DNA from: Enterobacter cancerogenus
GTDB taxonomy: Bacteria; Pseudomonadota; Gammaproteobacteria; Enterobacterales; Enterobacteriaceae
Reading direction: 5' to 3'
Length of the DNA stretch: 64,000 nt
NCBI RefSeq assembly: GCF_019047785.1
Contig: NZ_CP077290.1
Location: forward strand, 2,914,001 to 2,978,000
The translations under genes were made by a program, and so were the position numbers. Below, one piece after another: positions 8,718-20,835 of this stretch. The notes under the pieces are model-generated. The model was not told where the DNA came from. It saw only the letters and a list, made by a program, of their open reading frames with translations, and searched no databases. The stretch's first letter is position 1, and every line of letters begins with the position of its first letter.

Positions 8718-9473
8718 ATGGTTGACGATTCACAAGACACAACGCACTTTGGCTTTCAGACTGTCGCCAAAGCGCAGAAAGCTGACATGGTGGCCCACGT
8801 ATTTCATTCCGTGGCGGCGAAGTACGATGTGATGAATGACTTGATGTCATTCGGTATTCATCGCTTGTGGAAGCGCTTCACCATCGACTGTAGCGGCGTG
8901 CGTCGCGGTCAGACTGTACTGGATTTGGCAGGTGGCACGGGCGACTTAACGGCTAAATTCTCCCGCCTGGTGGGGGAAACCGGTCGCGTTGTGCTGGCAG
9001 ATATCAACGACTCCATGTTGAAAATGGGGCGCGAGAAGCTGCGTAACATCGGGGTTGTCGGCAACGTCGAATACGTGCAGGCAAATGCCGAAGCGCTGCC
9101 GTTCCCGGACAACACCTTTGACTGTATCACTATCTCGTTTGGCCTGCGTAACGTCACCGATAAAGACAAAGCGCTGCGCTCTATGTACCGCGTGCTGAAG
9201 CCGGGCGGACGCCTGCTGGTGCTGGAGTTCTCCAAACCGATTATCGATCCGCTGAGCAAAGCTTACGACGCCTACTCCTTCCACGTTCTGCCACGCATTG
9301 GTGAGCTGGTGGCAAACGATGCAGAGAGCTACCGCTACCTTGCGGAATCTATTCGTATGCACCCCGATCAGGACACCCTGAAGGCGATGATGCAGGATGC
9401 AGGTCTCGAAAACGTAGAGTACTTCAACATGACGGCGGGCGTCGTCGCGCTGCATCGCGGTTACAAGTTCTGA
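8718..9473 (+). CDS. ubiE: Ubiquinone/menaquinone C-methyltransferase UbiE
   Basis: Class I SAM-dependent methyltransferase of 251 residues. It methylates the benzoquinol ring (DDMQH2) in ubiquinone synthesis and demethylmenaquinol in menaquinone synthesis. The SAM-binding motif LDLAGGTGD lies near residue 70, with LADIND and FGLRN downstream, and the C-terminus HRGYKF is family-typical. It is followed after 13 bases by ubiJ and then ubiB, forming the usual ubiE-ubiJ-ubiB operon. Confidence 0.97.
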   Translation: MVDDSQDTTHFGFQTVAKAQKADMVAHVFHSVAAKYDVMNDLMSFGIHRLWKRFTIDCSGVRRGQTVLDLAGGTGDLTAKFSRLVGETGRVVLADINDSMLKMGREKLRNIGVVGNVEYVQANAEALPFPDNTFDCITISFGLRNVTDKDKALRSMYRVLKPGGRLLVLEFSKPIIDPLSKAYDAYSFHVLPRIGELVANDAESYRYLAESIRMHPDQDTLKAMMQDAGLENVEYFNMTAGVVALHRGYKF

Positions 9474-9486
9474 GTGGAGGTCTTCT

Positions 9487-10092
9487 GTGCCCTTTAAACC
9501 CTTAGTCACTGCAGGCATTGAGAATGTACTGAACGCCTTTCTGTACCGCGCGCCTGCGCTGAAAGCTGCGCGCCAGCGGCTGAACGGCAAGGTTCTGCGC
9601 ATTGCGTTAAAAGAGTTCTCGACCCCGCTTGTGCTGGTTTTCAGCGAACGCCAGCTTGACGTTCTGGGTGAGTGGGAAGGCGAGGCTGATTGCGCCGTTA
9701 TCACGCACATGAGCGTGCTGCCAAAACTGCGCGATCGTCAGCAGCTCACGGCGCTGATCCGCAGCGGTGAGCTGGAGGTTGAAGGTGACATCCAGGTTGT
9801 GCAGAACTTCGTTGCACTCAGCGATCTCGCCGAGTTTGACCCGGCAGAGTTGCTCGCGCCGTATATCGGCGACATTGCAGCCGAAGGGATCGGCAAAGCC
9901 ATTCAGGGCGGGACGGCGATCCTGCGTAAAACGCTGCAACGACAGCAGCGCTATGCAGCGGAAGTGTTAACCGAAGAGTGGCGTATGGCACCGGGACCGC
10001 TGGAAGTGGCATGGTTTGCAGAAGAGACGGCGGCCGTAGAACGTGCGGTTGATGCGTTAACCAAACGGCTGGAAAAACTGGAGGGCAAATGA
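9487..10092 (+). CDS. ubiJ: Ubiquinone biosynthesis accessory factor UbiJ
   Basis: UbiJ (YigP) of 201 residues has an N-terminal SCP2 lipid-binding domain and a helical C-terminus. With UbiK it organises the soluble Ubi metabolon. It starts with GTG behind TGGAGG, and its TGA overlaps the ubiB ATG (ATGA). In E. coli the 3' part of this gene also gives rise to the small RNA EsrE; I see no independent sign of that RNA here. Confidence 0.94.
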   Translation: MPFKPLVTAGIENVLNAFLYRAPALKAARQRLNGKVLRIALKEFSTPLVLVFSERQLDVLGEWEGEADCAVITHMSVLPKLRDRQQLTALIRSGELEVEGDIQVVQNFVALSDLAEFDPAELLAPYIGDIAAEGIGKAIQGGTAILRKTLQRQQRYAAEVLTEEWRMAPGPLEVAWFAEETAAVERAVDALTKRLEKLEGK

Positions 10093-11729
10093 CGCCTGGT
10101 GAAATTCGGCGCCTCTACTTTATCGTTCAGACATTTTTGAGTTACGGGCTCGACGAGCTTATCCCCAAAATGCGTATCACGCTGCCGCTTCGTCTCTGGC
10201 GGCGAACGTTGTTCTGGATGCCCAATCGCCATAAAGACCAGGAGTTAGGTGAACGCCTGCGTCTGGCGTTACAGGAGCTTGGCCCGGTCTGGATTAAGTT
10301 CGGGCAGATGCTCTCGACCCGTCGCGACCTTTTCCCGCCACAAATTGCCGATCAGCTTGCGCTCCTGCAGGATCGCGTTGCGCCGTTTGACGGCGCACGG
10401 GCCAAAAAGCAGATTGAACAGGCTATGGGCAACATTCCTGTTGAAACCTGGTTTGATGATTTTGACATTCAGCCGCTTGCCTCGGCCTCTATCGCTCAGG
10501 TGCATACCGCGCGCCTGAAAGAGAACGGCAAAGAGGTGGTAATCAAGGTTATCCGCCCTGATATCCTGCCGATTATCAGAGCCGATATGAAGCTTATCTA
10601 TCGCCTTGCGCGCTGGGTACCGCGTCTGCTGCCTGACGGACGTCGTCTACGTCCGCTGGAAGTGGTGCGTGAATATGAAAAAACGCTGATTGATGAACTC
10701 AATCTGCTGCGTGAATCCGCGAACGCCATTCAGCTGCGCCGCAACTTTGAAGGCAGCCCGATGCTCTACGTGCCGGAGGTCTACTCAGACTATTGCAGCG
10801 AAGGCATGATGGTGATGGAGCGCATCTACGGCATTCCTGTTTCCGATGTGGTTGCGCTGGAAAAGCAGGGAACCAACATGAAGCTGCTGGCCGAGCGCGG
10901 GGTTCAGGTCTTCTTTACTCAGGTCTTCCGCGACAGCTTCTTCCATGCGGATATGCACCCGGGCAACATTTTTGTCAGCTACGAACACCCTGAAAACCCG
11001 AAATACATCGGTATCGACTGCGGTATAGTCGGCTCGCTGAACAAAGAAGATAAACGCTACCTCGCAGAGAACTTTATCGCGTTCTTTAACCGCGATTACC
11101 GCAAAGTGGCTGAACTGCACGTTGATTCCGGCTGGGTTCCGCCGGATACCAACGTTGAAGAATTTGAGTTTGCGATCCGTACGGTCTGTGAACCGATTTT
11201 TGAAAAACCGCTGTCGGAGATCTCTTTCGGCCACGTTTTACTCAATCTGTTTAATACGGCGCGTCGCTTCAACATGGAAGTGCAGCCTCAATTAGTTTTA
11301 CTTCAGAAAACACTACTTTACGTTGAGGGCGTAGGCCGCCAGCTCTATCCTCAGTTAGACTTGTGGAAAACGGCGAAGCCTTTCCTTGAATCGTGGATTA
11401 AAGATCAGGTCGGTATTCCGGCGCTGGTTCGCTCCTTAAAAGAGAAAGGACCGTTCTGGATTGAAAAAATGCCTGAAATTCCTGAACTGGTTTACGACAG
11501 TTTGCGTCAGAGCAAGAACCTTCAGCACAGCATGGATACAATCGCCCACGAGCTTAAAACCAGTCGTGCACGTCAGGGTCAGTCACGTTATCTCTTTGGG
11601 ATAGGGGCGACGCTACTGCTAAGCGGCACGCTGCTGCTGATCAATCGCCCGGACTGGGAGATGATGCCCGCCTGGCTGATGGCCGCGGGCGTCGTGGTCT
11701 GGCTCGCTGGCTGGAGAAAAACGCGCTGA
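10089..11729 (+). CDS. ubiB: Ubiquinone biosynthesis protein UbiB
   Basis: ABC1/ADCK/UbiB atypical kinase-like protein of 546 residues, needed for aerobic ubiquinone synthesis and proposed to use ATPase activity to move hydrophobic intermediates. The family KxGQ signature is in [10 protein letters not shown] near residue 77, the Ala-rich loop in [10 protein letters not shown] near residue 137, and the catalytic HADMHPGN near residue 286. Two hydrophobic segments at the C-terminus (about 498-540) anchor it in the inner membrane. It overlaps ubiJ by 4 bases. Confidence 0.97.
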   Translation: MTPGEIRRLYFIVQTFLSYGLDELIPKMRITLPLRLWRRTLFWMPNRHKDQELGERLRLALQELGPVWIKFGQMLSTRRDLFPPQIADQLALLQDRVAPFDGARAKKQIEQAMGNIPVETWFDDFDIQPLASASIAQVHTARLKENGKEVVIKVIRPDILPIIRADMKLIYRLARWVPRLLPDGRRLRPLEVVREYEKTLIDELNLLRESANAIQLRRNFEGSPMLYVPEVYSDYCSEGMMVMERIYGIPVSDVVALEKQGTNMKLLAERGVQVFFTQVFRDSFFHADMHPGNIFVSYEHPENPKYIGIDCGIVGSLNKEDKRYLAENFIAFFNRDYRKVAELHVDSGWVPPDTNVEEFEFAIRTVCEPIFEKPLSEISFGHVLLNLFNTARRFNMEVQPQLVLLQKTLLYVEGVGRQLYPQLDLWKTAKPFLESWIKDQVGIPALVRSLKEKGPFWIEKMPEIPELVYDSLRQSKNLQHSMDTIAHELKTSRARQGQSRYLFGIGATLLLSGTLLLINRPDWEMMPAWLMAAGVVVWLAGWRKTR

Positions 11730-11759
11730 ATTAGCATCGCTATCGACAGGTTGCATACG

Positions 11760-11765
11760 TATAAT
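11760..11765 (+). promoter_or_regulatory. -10 element ahead of tatA
   Basis: A consensus TATAAT lies 41 bases before the tatA ATG. No good -35 is seen at the right distance. A promoter here is expected because tatABC is expressed separately from ubiB in E. coli. Confidence 0.45.
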
Positions 11766-11805
11766 GCGACCTGATTAATTAATCATCTATCACTGGGGAA
11801 CACGT

Positions 11806-12060
11806 ATGGGTGGTATCAGTATCTGGCAATTGTTAATCATTGCCGTCATCGTCGTACTGCTGTTTGGTACGAAGAAACTCGGTTCTATCGGTTCCGATCT
11901 GGGTGCATCTATCAAAGGCTTTAAGAAAGCCATGGGCGATGATGAAAGTAAGCAGGACAAAGCCAGCCAGGATGCGGACTTCACTGCTAAAACCATCGCT
12001 GATAAGCAAGATGAAGCCAAAAAGGAAGACGCAAAACGCCACGATAAAGAGCAGGTGTAA
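11806..12060 (+). CDS. tatA: Sec-independent translocase subunit TatA
   Basis: TatA, 84 residues, is the oligomerising pore or membrane-weakening subunit of the twin-arginine export system. It shows one N-terminal transmembrane helix (residues about 4-20), the FGTKKL hinge, an amphipathic helix ([18 protein letters not shown]), and a charged, unstructured tail. CTGGGGA serves as Shine-Dalgarno. The tatB GTG follows 3 bases after the stop. Confidence 0.97.
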   Translation: MGGISIWQLLIIAVIVVLLFGTKKLGSIGSDLGASIKGFKKAMGDDESKQDKASQDADFTAKTIADKQDEAKKEDAKRHDKEQV

Positions 12061-12063
12061 TTC

Positions 12064-12606
12064 GTGTTCGATATTGGTTTTGGTGAGTTACTGCTGGTCT
12101 TCGTGATTGGCCTGATTGTACTGGGGCCGCAACGTTTACCCGTCGCGGTAAAAACTGTTGCGGGTTGGGTGCGTGCGCTGCGCTCGCTGGCTACGACGGT
12201 ACAAAACGAGCTGGCACAGGAGCTTAAGCTCCAGGAATTTCAGGACAGCCTGAAAAAGGTTGAGAAGGCGAGCATGGACAACCTGACGCCGGAGCTGAAA
12301 GCCTCGATGGACGAACTGCGCGAAGCGGCGGAATCCATGAAGCGGTCTTACAGCATTAACGATCCTGAAAAGGCGAGCGATGAAGCTAACACCATCCATA
12401 ACCCGGTGGTGAAAGGCAGCGAAGAACAGCGTGAGGGCGTAACGCCATCAAGCGCTGAGCATCAGGCCGCTGCGCCTGAGCAGACGCCGCAGGAATCCGA
12501 AGTGAAAAAACCGGTGCAGCCGGAAGAGCCCGTGGTAAAAGCGGCTGAAGCAAAGCCCGCTGCCCCCGTTTCCGAATCATCCCCTTCGTCGAGTGATAAA
12601 GCGTAA
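12064..12606 (+). CDS. tatB: Sec-independent translocase subunit TatB
   Basis: TatB, 180 residues, forms the twin-arginine signal-peptide receptor with TatC. One N-terminal helix ([21 protein letters not shown] region) ends in GPQRLP, followed by an amphipathic helix and a Pro/Ala/Glu-rich C-terminal tail from about residue 125. It begins with GTG, as in E. coli. The tail is slightly longer than in E. coli (171 residues). It is 2 bases upstream of tatC. Confidence 0.96.
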   Translation: MFDIGFGELLLVFVIGLIVLGPQRLPVAVKTVAGWVRALRSLATTVQNELAQELKLQEFQDSLKKVEKASMDNLTPELKASMDELREAAESMKRSYSINDPEKASDEANTIHNPVVKGSEEQREGVTPSSAEHQAAAPEQTPQESEVKKPVQPEEPVVKAAEAKPAAPVSESSPSSSDKA

Positions 12607-12608
12607 AC

Positions 12609-13379
12609 ATGGCAGTAGATGATACTCAACCGCTCATTGCGCACCTGATTGAGCTGCGTAAGCGCCTGTTAAACTGCATTATTGCGGTTTTCCTCATTTT
12701 CCTGTGCCTGGTCTATTTTGCTAATGACATCTATCAGGTGGTCTCCGCGCCGCTGATTAAGCAAATGCCGCTGGGTGCAACGATGATCGCAACGGACGTT
12801 GCGTCACCGTTCTTTACCCCGATTAAGCTGACATTCTGGGTGTCGCTGATCGCCTCTGCGCCGGTCATTCTGTATCAGGTCTGGGCGTTTGTGGCGCCTG
12901 CGCTGTACAGACACGAACGCAAGCTGGTGATCCCGCTGCTGGTGTCCAGCTCCCTGCTGTTCTATATCGGCATGGCGTTCGCCTATTTCGTGGTCTTCCC
13001 GCTGGCCTTTGGCTTCCTGACGCATACCGCGCCGGTGGGCGTTCAGGTGTCGACGGATATTGCCAGCTACCTCAGCTTCGTTATGGCGCTGTTCATGGCG
13101 TTTGGCGTGGCGTTTGAAGTGCCGGTAGCCATTGTGCTGCTCTGCTGGGTGGGCGTCACCACGCCTGAAGATCTGCGCAAAAAGCGCCCGTATATCCTGG
13201 TCGGGGCATTTGTTGTGGGCATGCTGCTGACGCCGCCGGACGTTTTCTCCCAAACGCTGCTGGCTATACCGATGTACTGCCTGTTTGAAGTCGGGGTGTT
13301 CTTCTCGCGCTTCTATGTAGGTAAAGGACGTCGGCAGAATGAAGAAGACGACGAGTCTGAACAGACCACAGAAGAATAA
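12609..13379 (+). CDS. tatC: Sec-independent translocase subunit TatC
   Basis: TatC, 256 residues, is the polytopic core that recognises the twin-arginine motif of folded export substrates. Six transmembrane segments are evident; the N-terminal [14 protein letters not shown] contains the conserved Glu of the signal-peptide site, and FEVPV and the [10 protein letters not shown] loop are family hallmarks. The acidic tail ([13 protein letters not shown]) is typical of enteric TatC. Confidence 0.97.
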   Translation: MAVDDTQPLIAHLIELRKRLLNCIIAVFLIFLCLVYFANDIYQVVSAPLIKQMPLGATMIATDVASPFFTPIKLTFWVSLIASAPVILYQVWAFVAPALYRHERKLVIPLLVSSSLLFYIGMAFAYFVVFPLAFGFLTHTAPVGVQVSTDIASYLSFVMALFMAFGVAFEVPVAIVLLCWVGVTTPEDLRKKRPYILVGAFVVGMLLTPPDVFSQTLLAIPMYCLFEVGVFFSRFYVGKGRRQNEEDDESEQTTEE

Positions 13380-13420
13380 AACCAGCCGCCCGTCAGGGCG
13401 GTTGTCATATGGGGAAGCGC

Positions 13421-14203
13421 ATGTTTGATATTGGACTCAATCTCACCAGCCCGCAGTTTGCCAAAGATGTCGACGACGTCGTCGCGCGCGCGTTTGCCGC
13501 AGGGGTAAAAGGCCTGTTGCTGACGGGGACCAACCTGCATGAGAGCGAGCAGGCGCAGCAACTGGCGCAACGTTATGACCATTGCTGGTCAACGGCAGGG
13601 GTACACCCTCACGACAGCAGTCACTGGACGGATCGCAGCGCTGAAACGCTCCGTCAGTTGGCGATGACGCCTGAGGTGGTCGCCATCGGTGAGTGCGGTC
13701 TCGATTTTAACCGCAACTTTTCAACGCCTGATGAGCAGGAACGGGCCTTTACCGCCCAGCTTGCTCTGGCAGCCGAGCTGGAAATGCCGGTCTTTATGCA
13801 TTGCCGCGACGCCCACGAACGTTTCCTCACGCTGCTGGAGCCGTGGCTTGATAAGCTGCCGGGGGCCGTGTTGCACTGTTTTACCGGATCGCGGCAGGAG
13901 GCACTTGAGTGCCTGCAGCGTGGGCTGTATTTGGGGATAACCGGCTGGGTTTGCGATGAGCGTCGTGGGCTTGAACTGCGCGACTTACTGCCCATTATTC
14001 CGGCTGACCGCCTGCTGGTTGAAACGGATGCGCCCTATTTATTGCCGCGCGATATAAAGCCCAAACCGGCCTCTCGGCGTAACGAACCGGCCTGGCTGGG
14101 GCATATCGTTGAGCGCGTGGCGCACTGGCGCGGGGACGATCCGCAGTGGCTGTCAGCGCAAACGGACGACAACGTTCGCCGCCTGTTTGGGATAACGTTT
14201 TAA
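13421..14203 (+). CDS. tatD: 3'-5' ssDNA/RNA exonuclease TatD
   Basis: Metal-dependent TatD-family nuclease of 260 residues; it is not part of the export machine but has been linked to repair of oxidised DNA and to RNA quality control. Metal ligands appear in GVHPHD, GECGLDF, FMHCRD, LHCFTG and VETDAPY. I chose ATG 13421 because GGGGAAG precedes it; an in-frame ATG at 13409 would add four residues. A small GC hairpin (13386-13401) separates it from tatC. Its stop codon overlaps that of the convergent rfaH. Confidence 0.95.
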   Translation: MFDIGLNLTSPQFAKDVDDVVARAFAAGVKGLLLTGTNLHESEQAQQLAQRYDHCWSTAGVHPHDSSHWTDRSAETLRQLAMTPEVVAIGECGLDFNRNFSTPDEQERAFTAQLALAAELEMPVFMHCRDAHERFLTLLEPWLDKLPGAVLHCFTGSRQEALECLQRGLYLGITGWVCDERRGLELRDLLPIIPADRLLVETDAPYLLPRDIKPKPASRRNEPAWLGHIVERVAHWRGDDPQWLSAQTDDNVRRLFGITF

Positions 14204-14691
14204 ACTTTGCGGAAGTCGGTGTTTTTGACGCTTTGCAGCACCTGTTTATTCAGCAGGTTTAGCAGCAGCATGGAGCGAGCTTCACCATCCGGCTCAGAGA
14301 AGATAGCCTGAAGGCCCTCAAACGCGCCTTCGGTGATCACCACGCTGTCGCCCGCATAGGGCGTTTCCGGGTCGGTTATTCCTTCCGGTTGCTGATAGAC
14401 CGATAGCTGATGGATAACCGTTGAGGGGACCGTCGCGGGGCTGGCACCAAAACGCACAAAGTGGCTGACGCCGCGCGTGGCGCTGATGGTCGTAGTGTGG
14501 ATGACTTCCGGGTCGAATTCGACGAACAGATAGTTTGGGAACAGAGGTTCGCTGACGAGGGCGCGTTTGCCACGCTGCATTTTTTCAAGCGTGATCACGG
14601 GCGTCAGGCAGTTCACAGACTGACGTTCCAGATGTTCCTGCGCGCGTTGAAGTTGCCCGCGTTTGCAATACAGTAAATACCAGGCCTGCAT
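14200..14691 (-). CDS. rfaH: Transcription/translation regulator RfaH
   Basis: NusG paralogue of 163 residues. RfaH is recruited at ops elements and suppresses pausing and Rho termination in long operons such as LPS core, capsule, hemolysin and conjugation genes; its C-terminal domain refolds from alpha-helical to beta form. The N-terminal NGN domain ([11 protein letters not shown]) and C-terminal segment ([21 protein letters not shown] region) match E. coli. The ATG at 14691 is preferred over the GTG at 14697 by homology, with GGGAAAGAG upstream. No ops element is in this window. Confidence 0.95.
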   Translation of the reverse strand: MQAWYLLYCKRGQLQRAQEHLERQSVNCLTPVITLEKMQRGKRALVSEPLFPNYLFVEFDPEVIHTTTISATRGVSHFVRFGASPATVPSTVIHQLSVYQQPEGITDPETPYAGDSVVITEGAFEGLQAIFSEPDGEARSMLLLNLLNKQVLQSVKNTDFRKV

Positions 14692-14754
14692 AATCACTCT
14701 TTCCCTTTATTCGGGGCGCAAGCATACCAAAATCCAGGTGGGATCGCTAAGGTG

Positions 14755-14841
14755 ATTATAATGGCCGCAAAGGAAGTAAGTCGCAGAAATTCACCCCAAT
14801 TTAACAAAATTACAGCATCACGCAGGCTTACGCCGTATAAT
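14755..14841. promoter_or_regulatory. Divergent rfaH / ubiD promoter region
   Basis: The 170-base gap between the divergent rfaH and ubiD starts carries a consensus TATAAT on the minus strand at 14760-14755 (facing rfaH) and another on the plus strand at 14836-14841 (facing ubiD). No convincing -35 hexamers are present, so the assignment rests on the -10 matches and their placement. Confidence 0.45.
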
Positions 14842-14861
14842 GAAGCGCTTACAGAGAGGCC

Positions 14862-16367
14862 ATGACTAACTGCATGAAATACCACGATCTACGCGACTTC
14901 CTGGCACTGCTGGAAAAGCAGGGCGAACTCAAACGCATTACGCTTCCTGTCGATCCCTGTCTGGAGATGACAGAAATTGCCGACCGCACCCTGCGTGCCG
15001 GTGGCCCCGCTTTGTTGTTTGAAAATCCAAAAGGCTATTCCATGCCGGTGCTGTGCAACCTGTTCGGCACACCGCGTCGCGTGGCGATGGGGATGGGGCA
15101 AGAGGATGTCACGGCGCTACGTGAAGTGGGCAAACTGCTGGCCTTTCTGAAAGAGCCTGAACCACCAAAAGGCTTCCGCGATTTATTCGACAAACTGCCG
15201 CAGTTTAAGCAGGTGTTGAACATGCCAACCAAACGCCTGCGCGGTGCGCCGTGCCAGCAGAAAGTGCTGGAAGGCGACGCGGTTGATCTGACAAAAATCC
15301 CGATTATGCAGTGCTGGCCCGAAGATGCCGCACCGCTCATTACCTGGGGCCTGACCGTAACGTGTGGCCCGCACAAAGAGCGCCAGAATCTCGGCATTTA
15401 TCGCCAGCAGCGGATTGGAAAAAACAAACTCATCATGCGCTGGTTGTCCCATCGCGGTGGCGCACTGGACTTCCAGGAGTGGTGTGCAGCGCATCCCGGC
15501 GAGCGTTTTCCTGTTTCTGTCGCGCTGGGTGCTGACCCGGCGACGATCCTTGGGGCGGTCACACCCGTGCCGGATACGCTCTCCGAATACGCCTTTGCGG
15601 GACTTTTGCGCGGCACGAAAACCGAAGTGGTGAAGTGCATCTCTAATGACCTTGAAGTGCCGGCCAGCGCTGAGATTGTCCTCGAGGGTTACATTGAGCA
15701 GGGCGAGCTGGCACCGGAAGGGCCATACGGCGACCACACGGGCTATTACAACGAAGTGGATAACTTCCCGGTGTTTACCGTAACGCACATTACCCAGCGT
15801 GACGATCCGATTTACCACTCGACCTATACGGGCCGTCCACCGGATGAACCGGCTGTGCTGGGCGTGGCGCTGAACGAAGTGTTTGTGCCGATCCTGCAAA
15901 AGCAGTTCCCGGAAATCGTTGATTTCTATCTGCCGCCGGAAGGGTGCTCTTACCGCCTGGCCGTTGTGACCATCAAAAAGCAGTATGCTGGTCATGCTAA
16001 ACGCGTGATGATGGGCGTATGGTCTTTCCTGCGCCAGTTTATGTATACCAAATTTGTGATTGTCTGCGATGATGACGTCAATGCCCGCGACTGGAATGAT
16101 GTTATCTGGGCCATTACTACGCGTATGGATCCGGCGCGCGACACGGTGCTGGTGGAAAACACACCGATTGATTATCTGGATTTTGCCTCGCCGGTTTCCG
16201 GCCTTGGCTCAAAGATGGGACTGGATGCCACGAATAAATGGCCTGGCGAAACCGACCGTGAATGGGGTCGCCCGATCGAAAAAGATCCTGCCGTGACCGC
16301 GCGCATTGACGCGATCTGGGACGAGCTGGCCATAATGAGTAACGGTAAAACTGAATCTGACCGTTAA
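14862..16367 (+). CDS. ubiD: 4-hydroxy-3-octaprenylbenzoate decarboxylase UbiD
   Basis: UbiD, 501 residues, removes the carboxyl group of 3-octaprenyl-4-hydroxybenzoate in ubiquinone synthesis, using prenylated FMN supplied by UbiX. The sequence follows E. coli UbiD throughout, including NLGIYRQQ and the catalytic [17 protein letters not shown] loop (here [13 protein letters not shown]). The start is ATG 14862; an in-frame ATG at 14874 is also possible, and E. coli shows the same pair of Met codons. fre follows 30 bases later. Confidence 0.96.
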   Translation: MTNCMKYHDLRDFLALLEKQGELKRITLPVDPCLEMTEIADRTLRAGGPALLFENPKGYSMPVLCNLFGTPRRVAMGMGQEDVTALREVGKLLAFLKEPEPPKGFRDLFDKLPQFKQVLNMPTKRLRGAPCQQKVLEGDAVDLTKIPIMQCWPEDAAPLITWGLTVTCGPHKERQNLGIYRQQRIGKNKLIMRWLSHRGGALDFQEWCAAHPGERFPVSVALGADPATILGAVTPVPDTLSEYAFAGLLRGTKTEVVKCISNDLEVPASAEIVLEGYIEQGELAPEGPYGDHTGYYNEVDNFPVFTVTHITQRDDPIYHSTYTGRPPDEPAVLGVALNEVFVPILQKQFPEIVDFYLPPEGCSYRLAVVTIKKQYAGHAKRVMMGVWSFLRQFMYTKFVIVCDDDVNARDWNDVIWAITTRMDPARDTVLVENTPIDYLDFASPVSGLGSKMGLDATNKWPGETDREWGRPIEKDPAVTARIDAIWDELAIMSNGKTESDR

Positions 16368-16397
16368 GCCCTATAGACTTCCCGACAGAGAGAGCGA

Positions 16398-17099
16398 ATG
16401 ACAACCTTAAGCTGTAAAGTGACTTCGGTAGATGCCATTACCGACACCGTATATCGCGTCCGTTTAACGCCTGAAGCGCCATTCTCTTTCCGCGCTGGTC
16501 AGTACTTAATGGTTGTGATGGATGAGCGCGATAAGCGTCCTTTCTCGATGGCTTCAACGCCTGCTGAGCAGGAATTTATTGAGCTGCATATCGGTGCGTC
16601 AGAGCTTAACCTGTATGCGATGGCGGTGATGGATCGCATTCTGAAGGAGCGTGAAATCGTCGTGGATATTCCACACGGTGAAGCCTGGTTGCGTGATGAC
16701 GAAGAGCGTCCCCTGATCCTGATTGCCGGTGGCACCGGCTTCTCCTACGTGCGTTCGATTCTGCTGACCGCGCTGGCGCGCAACCCGAATCGTGATATCA
16801 CGATTTACTGGGGCGGCCGTGAAGAGAAGCATCTGTACGATCTGTCTGAACTGGAAGCGCTGAGCGTAACCCATCCGAACCTGCGCATTGAGCCAGTTGT
16901 TGAGCAGCCTGAAGAGGGCTGGCGTGGACGCAACGGGACGGTGTTAACGGCGGTACTGCAGGATTACGGTACGCTGGCGGGGCACGATATCTATATTGCC
17001 GGTCGTTTCGAAATGGCGAAAATTGCCCGTGACCTGTTCTGCAATGAACGCGATGCGCGTGAGGACCGTCTCTTCGGCGATGCGTTTGCGTTCATTTAA
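16398..17099 (+). CDS. fre: NAD(P)H-flavin reductase Fre
   Basis: Flavin reductase of 233 residues; it reduces riboflavin, FMN or FAD with NAD(P)H, supplying reduced flavin for ferric iron reduction and ribonucleotide reductase activation. The N-terminal FAD-binding barrel has RPFSMAS near residue 46, and the NAD(P)H domain has AGGTGFSYV near residue 110 and the late FGDAFAFI end. Length matches E. coli Fre. It is transcribed with ubiD and converges on fadBA. Confidence 0.96.
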   Translation: MTTLSCKVTSVDAITDTVYRVRLTPEAPFSFRAGQYLMVVMDERDKRPFSMASTPAEQEFIELHIGASELNLYAMAVMDRILKEREIVVDIPHGEAWLRDDEERPLILIAGGTGFSYVRSILLTALARNPNRDITIYWGGREEKHLYDLSELEALSVTHPNLRIEPVVEQPEEGWRGRNGTVLTAVLQDYGTLAGHDIYIAGRFEMAKIARDLFCNERDAREDRLFGDAFAFI

Positions 17100-17101
17100 A
17101 T

Positions 17102-17127
17102 AAAAAAACCCGCCCCTGACAGGCGGG
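17102..17127 (-). terminator. Terminator for fadBA
   Basis: Read on the minus strand, a CCCGCC/GGCGGG stem with 7-base loop is followed by TTTTTTTA, a strong intrinsic terminator for transcription coming from fadA. On the plus strand the same hairpin lacks a T-run and would be weaker for fre. Confidence 0.75.
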
Positions 17128-17143
17128 AAGAACGGCAACTAAA

Positions 17144-17271
<128 letters not shown>

Positions 17272-17282
17272 CTTTTCCTGAT

Positions 17283-18455
<1,173 letters not shown>

Positions 18456-20645
18456 TTAAGCCGTTTTCAGCTCGCCAACCGGACGGGCGGGCTCAACTGC
18501 GGGATAGTAGGGTTCGTTATGGTGCGCTTTGTTACGCAGACCTTCCGGCACGTCATAGAGCGGGCCGAGGTGCTGGTACTGCTGCGCCATATCGAGATAT
18601 TTTGCGCTGCCGAGCGTGTCCAGCCAGCGGAACGCGCCGCCGTGGAACGGTGGGAAGCCAAGGCCATAGACCAGCGCCATATCCGCTTCGGCCGGGCTGG
18701 CGATAATGCCTTCTTCCAGGCAACGCACCACTTCGTTAATCATCGGAATCATCATCCGGGCGATGATTTCCTCGTCGGTAAAGTCGCGTTTTGGCTGACT
18801 GACGTCGGACAACAGGCCATCCACCGCCGGATCTTCTTCTTTCTTCGGCTTACCCTTGCTGTCTTCTTTATAGCGCCAGAAGCCCATGCCGTTTTTCTGA
18901 CCAAAACGGTTGGCGTCAAACAGCGCGTCAATCGCGTCGCGGTAATCTTTCTGCATACGCTGCGGGAAGCCCGCCGCCATCACCGCCTGTGCGTGATGTG
19001 CGGTATCGATGCCGACCACGTCCAGCAGGTATGCCGGGCCCATTGGCCAACCGAACTGTTTTTCCATCACTTTATCGACTTTGCGGAAGTCCGCGCCGTC
19101 GCGCAGCAGCTGGCTGAAGCCGGCGAAGTACGGGAACAGCACGCGGTTGACGAAGAAGCCCGGACAGTCATTCACCACGATCGGCGTTTTGCCCATTTTG
19201 CTGGCCCACGCCACCACTTTGGCGATGGTCTCGTCAGAGGTTTTTTCACCGCGGATCACTTCGACCAGCGGCATACGGTGCACCGGGTTGAAGAAGTGCA
19301 TGCCGCAGAAGTTTTCCGGGCGCTTTAATACGCTTGCCAGTTCGCTAATCGGAATGGTGGAGGTGTTCGAGGCCAGAACGGTGTCCGGGCGAACCTTATC
19401 TTCGGTCTCGGCCAGTACCGCTTTTTTGACCTTCGGATTCTCAACGACCGCTTCCACTACCACGTCCACGCGATCGAAACCGCTGTATTCCAGCGTGGGC
19501 TGGATCGTGGAGATCACGCTGGACAGCTTCAGTCCGTCAATCTTGCCGCGCTCCAGCTGTTTGTTGAGCAGTTTGGCCGCTTCGGTCATGCCCAGCGTAA
19601 GGGATTTATCGCTGATATCCTTCATCACCACCGGCACACCTTTCCATGCCGACTGATAAGCAATACCGCCGCCCATAATGCCTGCGCCGAGCACCGCCGC
19701 GTGTTTTGGCGTCTCAACGTGTTTGGTCAACTGTTTGGCTTTACCCTTCACGAACTGATCGTTCAGGAAAATGCCAACCAGCGCGCGGGCCTCATTGGTG
19801 TGCGCCAGCGGGACAAAGCTTTGGTTTTCAAGCTTCAGGGCTTCATCACGTCCCAGGCGGGCTGCCGCCTCGATGGTTTTCACCGCGGTGATCGGCGCCG
19901 GATAGTGTTTACCCGCCGTTTGCATCACCATGCCTTTGGCGATGGTGAAGCTCATGGTCGCTTCAATTTTGCTGAGCTTTAACGGCTCGAGCTTCGGCTG
20001 GCGTTTGGCTTTCCAGTCGAGATCGCCATTGATTGCCTGACGCAGAACCGCAACAGAACCCTCAATCAGTTTTTCCTGCTTAACGACGCCATCCACCAGG
20101 CCGATTTTCAGCGCCTGCTGCGCGCCAACGTCTTTACCCGCGGCAATGATTTCCAGCGCGCTGTCGGCACCGAGCATGCGTGGCATACGCACGGAACCGC
20201 CAAAGCCCGGCATGATGCCCAGTTTGGTTTCCGGCAGGCCGATGCGCAGGTCTGGCGTGGCCAGACGATAATCGGTGGCCAGCACGCACTCGCAGCCGCC
20301 GCCCAGCGCATAGCCGTTAACGGCGGAGATCGTCGGAACCGGTAAATCTTCCAGACGATTAAAGACGCTGTTGGCAAAGTGCAGCCACTGGCTCAGCTGT
20401 TCTTCCGGAACGAGGAACAGCGAGAGGAATTCGGTGATATCCGCACCGACAATAAAGGCCGCTTTATTTGAGCGCAGCAGCAGCCCTTTTAAATCAGGTT
20501 GTTTTTCAAGCACGTCCAGCGCCTGGCCAAGGCTGGCCACCGTCGCGGTATCGAGCTTGTTGACTGAGCCGGGGGCATCGAACACCAGTTCGGCAATGCC
20601 ATCTTCCAGCCAGTTGAGGTACAGGGTGTCGCCTTTGTAGAGCAT
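18456..20645 (-). CDS. fadB: Fatty acid oxidation complex alpha subunit FadB
   Basis: Multifunctional alpha subunit, 729 residues. The N-terminal crotonase domain supplies enoyl-CoA hydratase and isomerase activity (Glu119 and Glu139, both present), and the C-terminal part is L-3-hydroxyacyl-CoA dehydrogenase, with the nucleotide-binding [12 protein letters not shown] near residue 320 and the catalytic His in GMHFFNPVH. It works with FadA in aerobic beta-oxidation. A perfect FadR operator lies 27 bases upstream of its start. Confidence 0.97.
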   Translation of the reverse strand: MLYKGDTLYLNWLEDGIAELVFDAPGSVNKLDTATVASLGQALDVLEKQPDLKGLLLRSNKAAFIVGADITEFLSLFLVPEEQLSQWLHFANSVFNRLEDLPVPTISAVNGYALGGGCECVLATDYRLATPDLRIGLPETKLGIMPGFGGSVRMPRMLGADSALEIIAAGKDVGAQQALKIGLVDGVVKQEKLIEGSVAVLRQAINGDLDWKAKRQPKLEPLKLSKIEATMSFTIAKGMVMQTAGKHYPAPITAVKTIEAAARLGRDEALKLENQSFVPLAHTNEARALVGIFLNDQFVKGKAKQLTKHVETPKHAAVLGAGIMGGGIAYQSAWKGVPVVMKDISDKSLTLGMTEAAKLLNKQLERGKIDGLKLSSVISTIQPTLEYSGFDRVDVVVEAVVENPKVKKAVLAETEDKVRPDTVLASNTSTIPISELASVLKRPENFCGMHFFNPVHRMPLVEVIRGEKTSDETIAKVVAWASKMGKTPIVVNDCPGFFVNRVLFPYFAGFSQLLRDGADFRKVDKVMEKQFGWPMGPAYLLDVVGIDTAHHAQAVMAAGFPQRMQKDYRDAIDALFDANRFGQKNGMGFWRYKEDSKGKPKKEEDPAVDGLLSDVSQPKRDFTDEEIIARMMIPMINEVVRCLEEGIIASPAEADMALVYGLGFPPFHGGAFRWLDTLGSAKYLDMAQQYQHLGPLYDVPEGLRNKAHHNEPYYPAVEPARPVGELKTA

Positions 20646-20671
20646 GTCAGTCTCCTGAATCCAGCATGTGG

Positions 20672-20688
20672 ATCTGGTCGTACCAGAT
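20672..20688. promoter_or_regulatory. FadR operator of fadBA
   Basis: ATCTGGTCGTACCAGAT is a 17-bp near-perfect palindrome matching the FadR operator found in front of fadBA in E. coli. FadR represses beta-oxidation genes until long-chain acyl-CoA releases it. The position just upstream of fadB supports the assignment. Confidence 0.88.
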
Positions 20689-20835
20689 GAGACGGAGTGT
20701 GGGATTTATGTTAATAAAATGCAAATTACTCATTAAGAAATTGCTGCATTGATCACGGTCGGTGGAAATCACGCAGTGAGGGAGAGGTGTGCTAAGATGC
20801 GATGACTTGAGGTCAATAAAACGAAAGGAAGAATG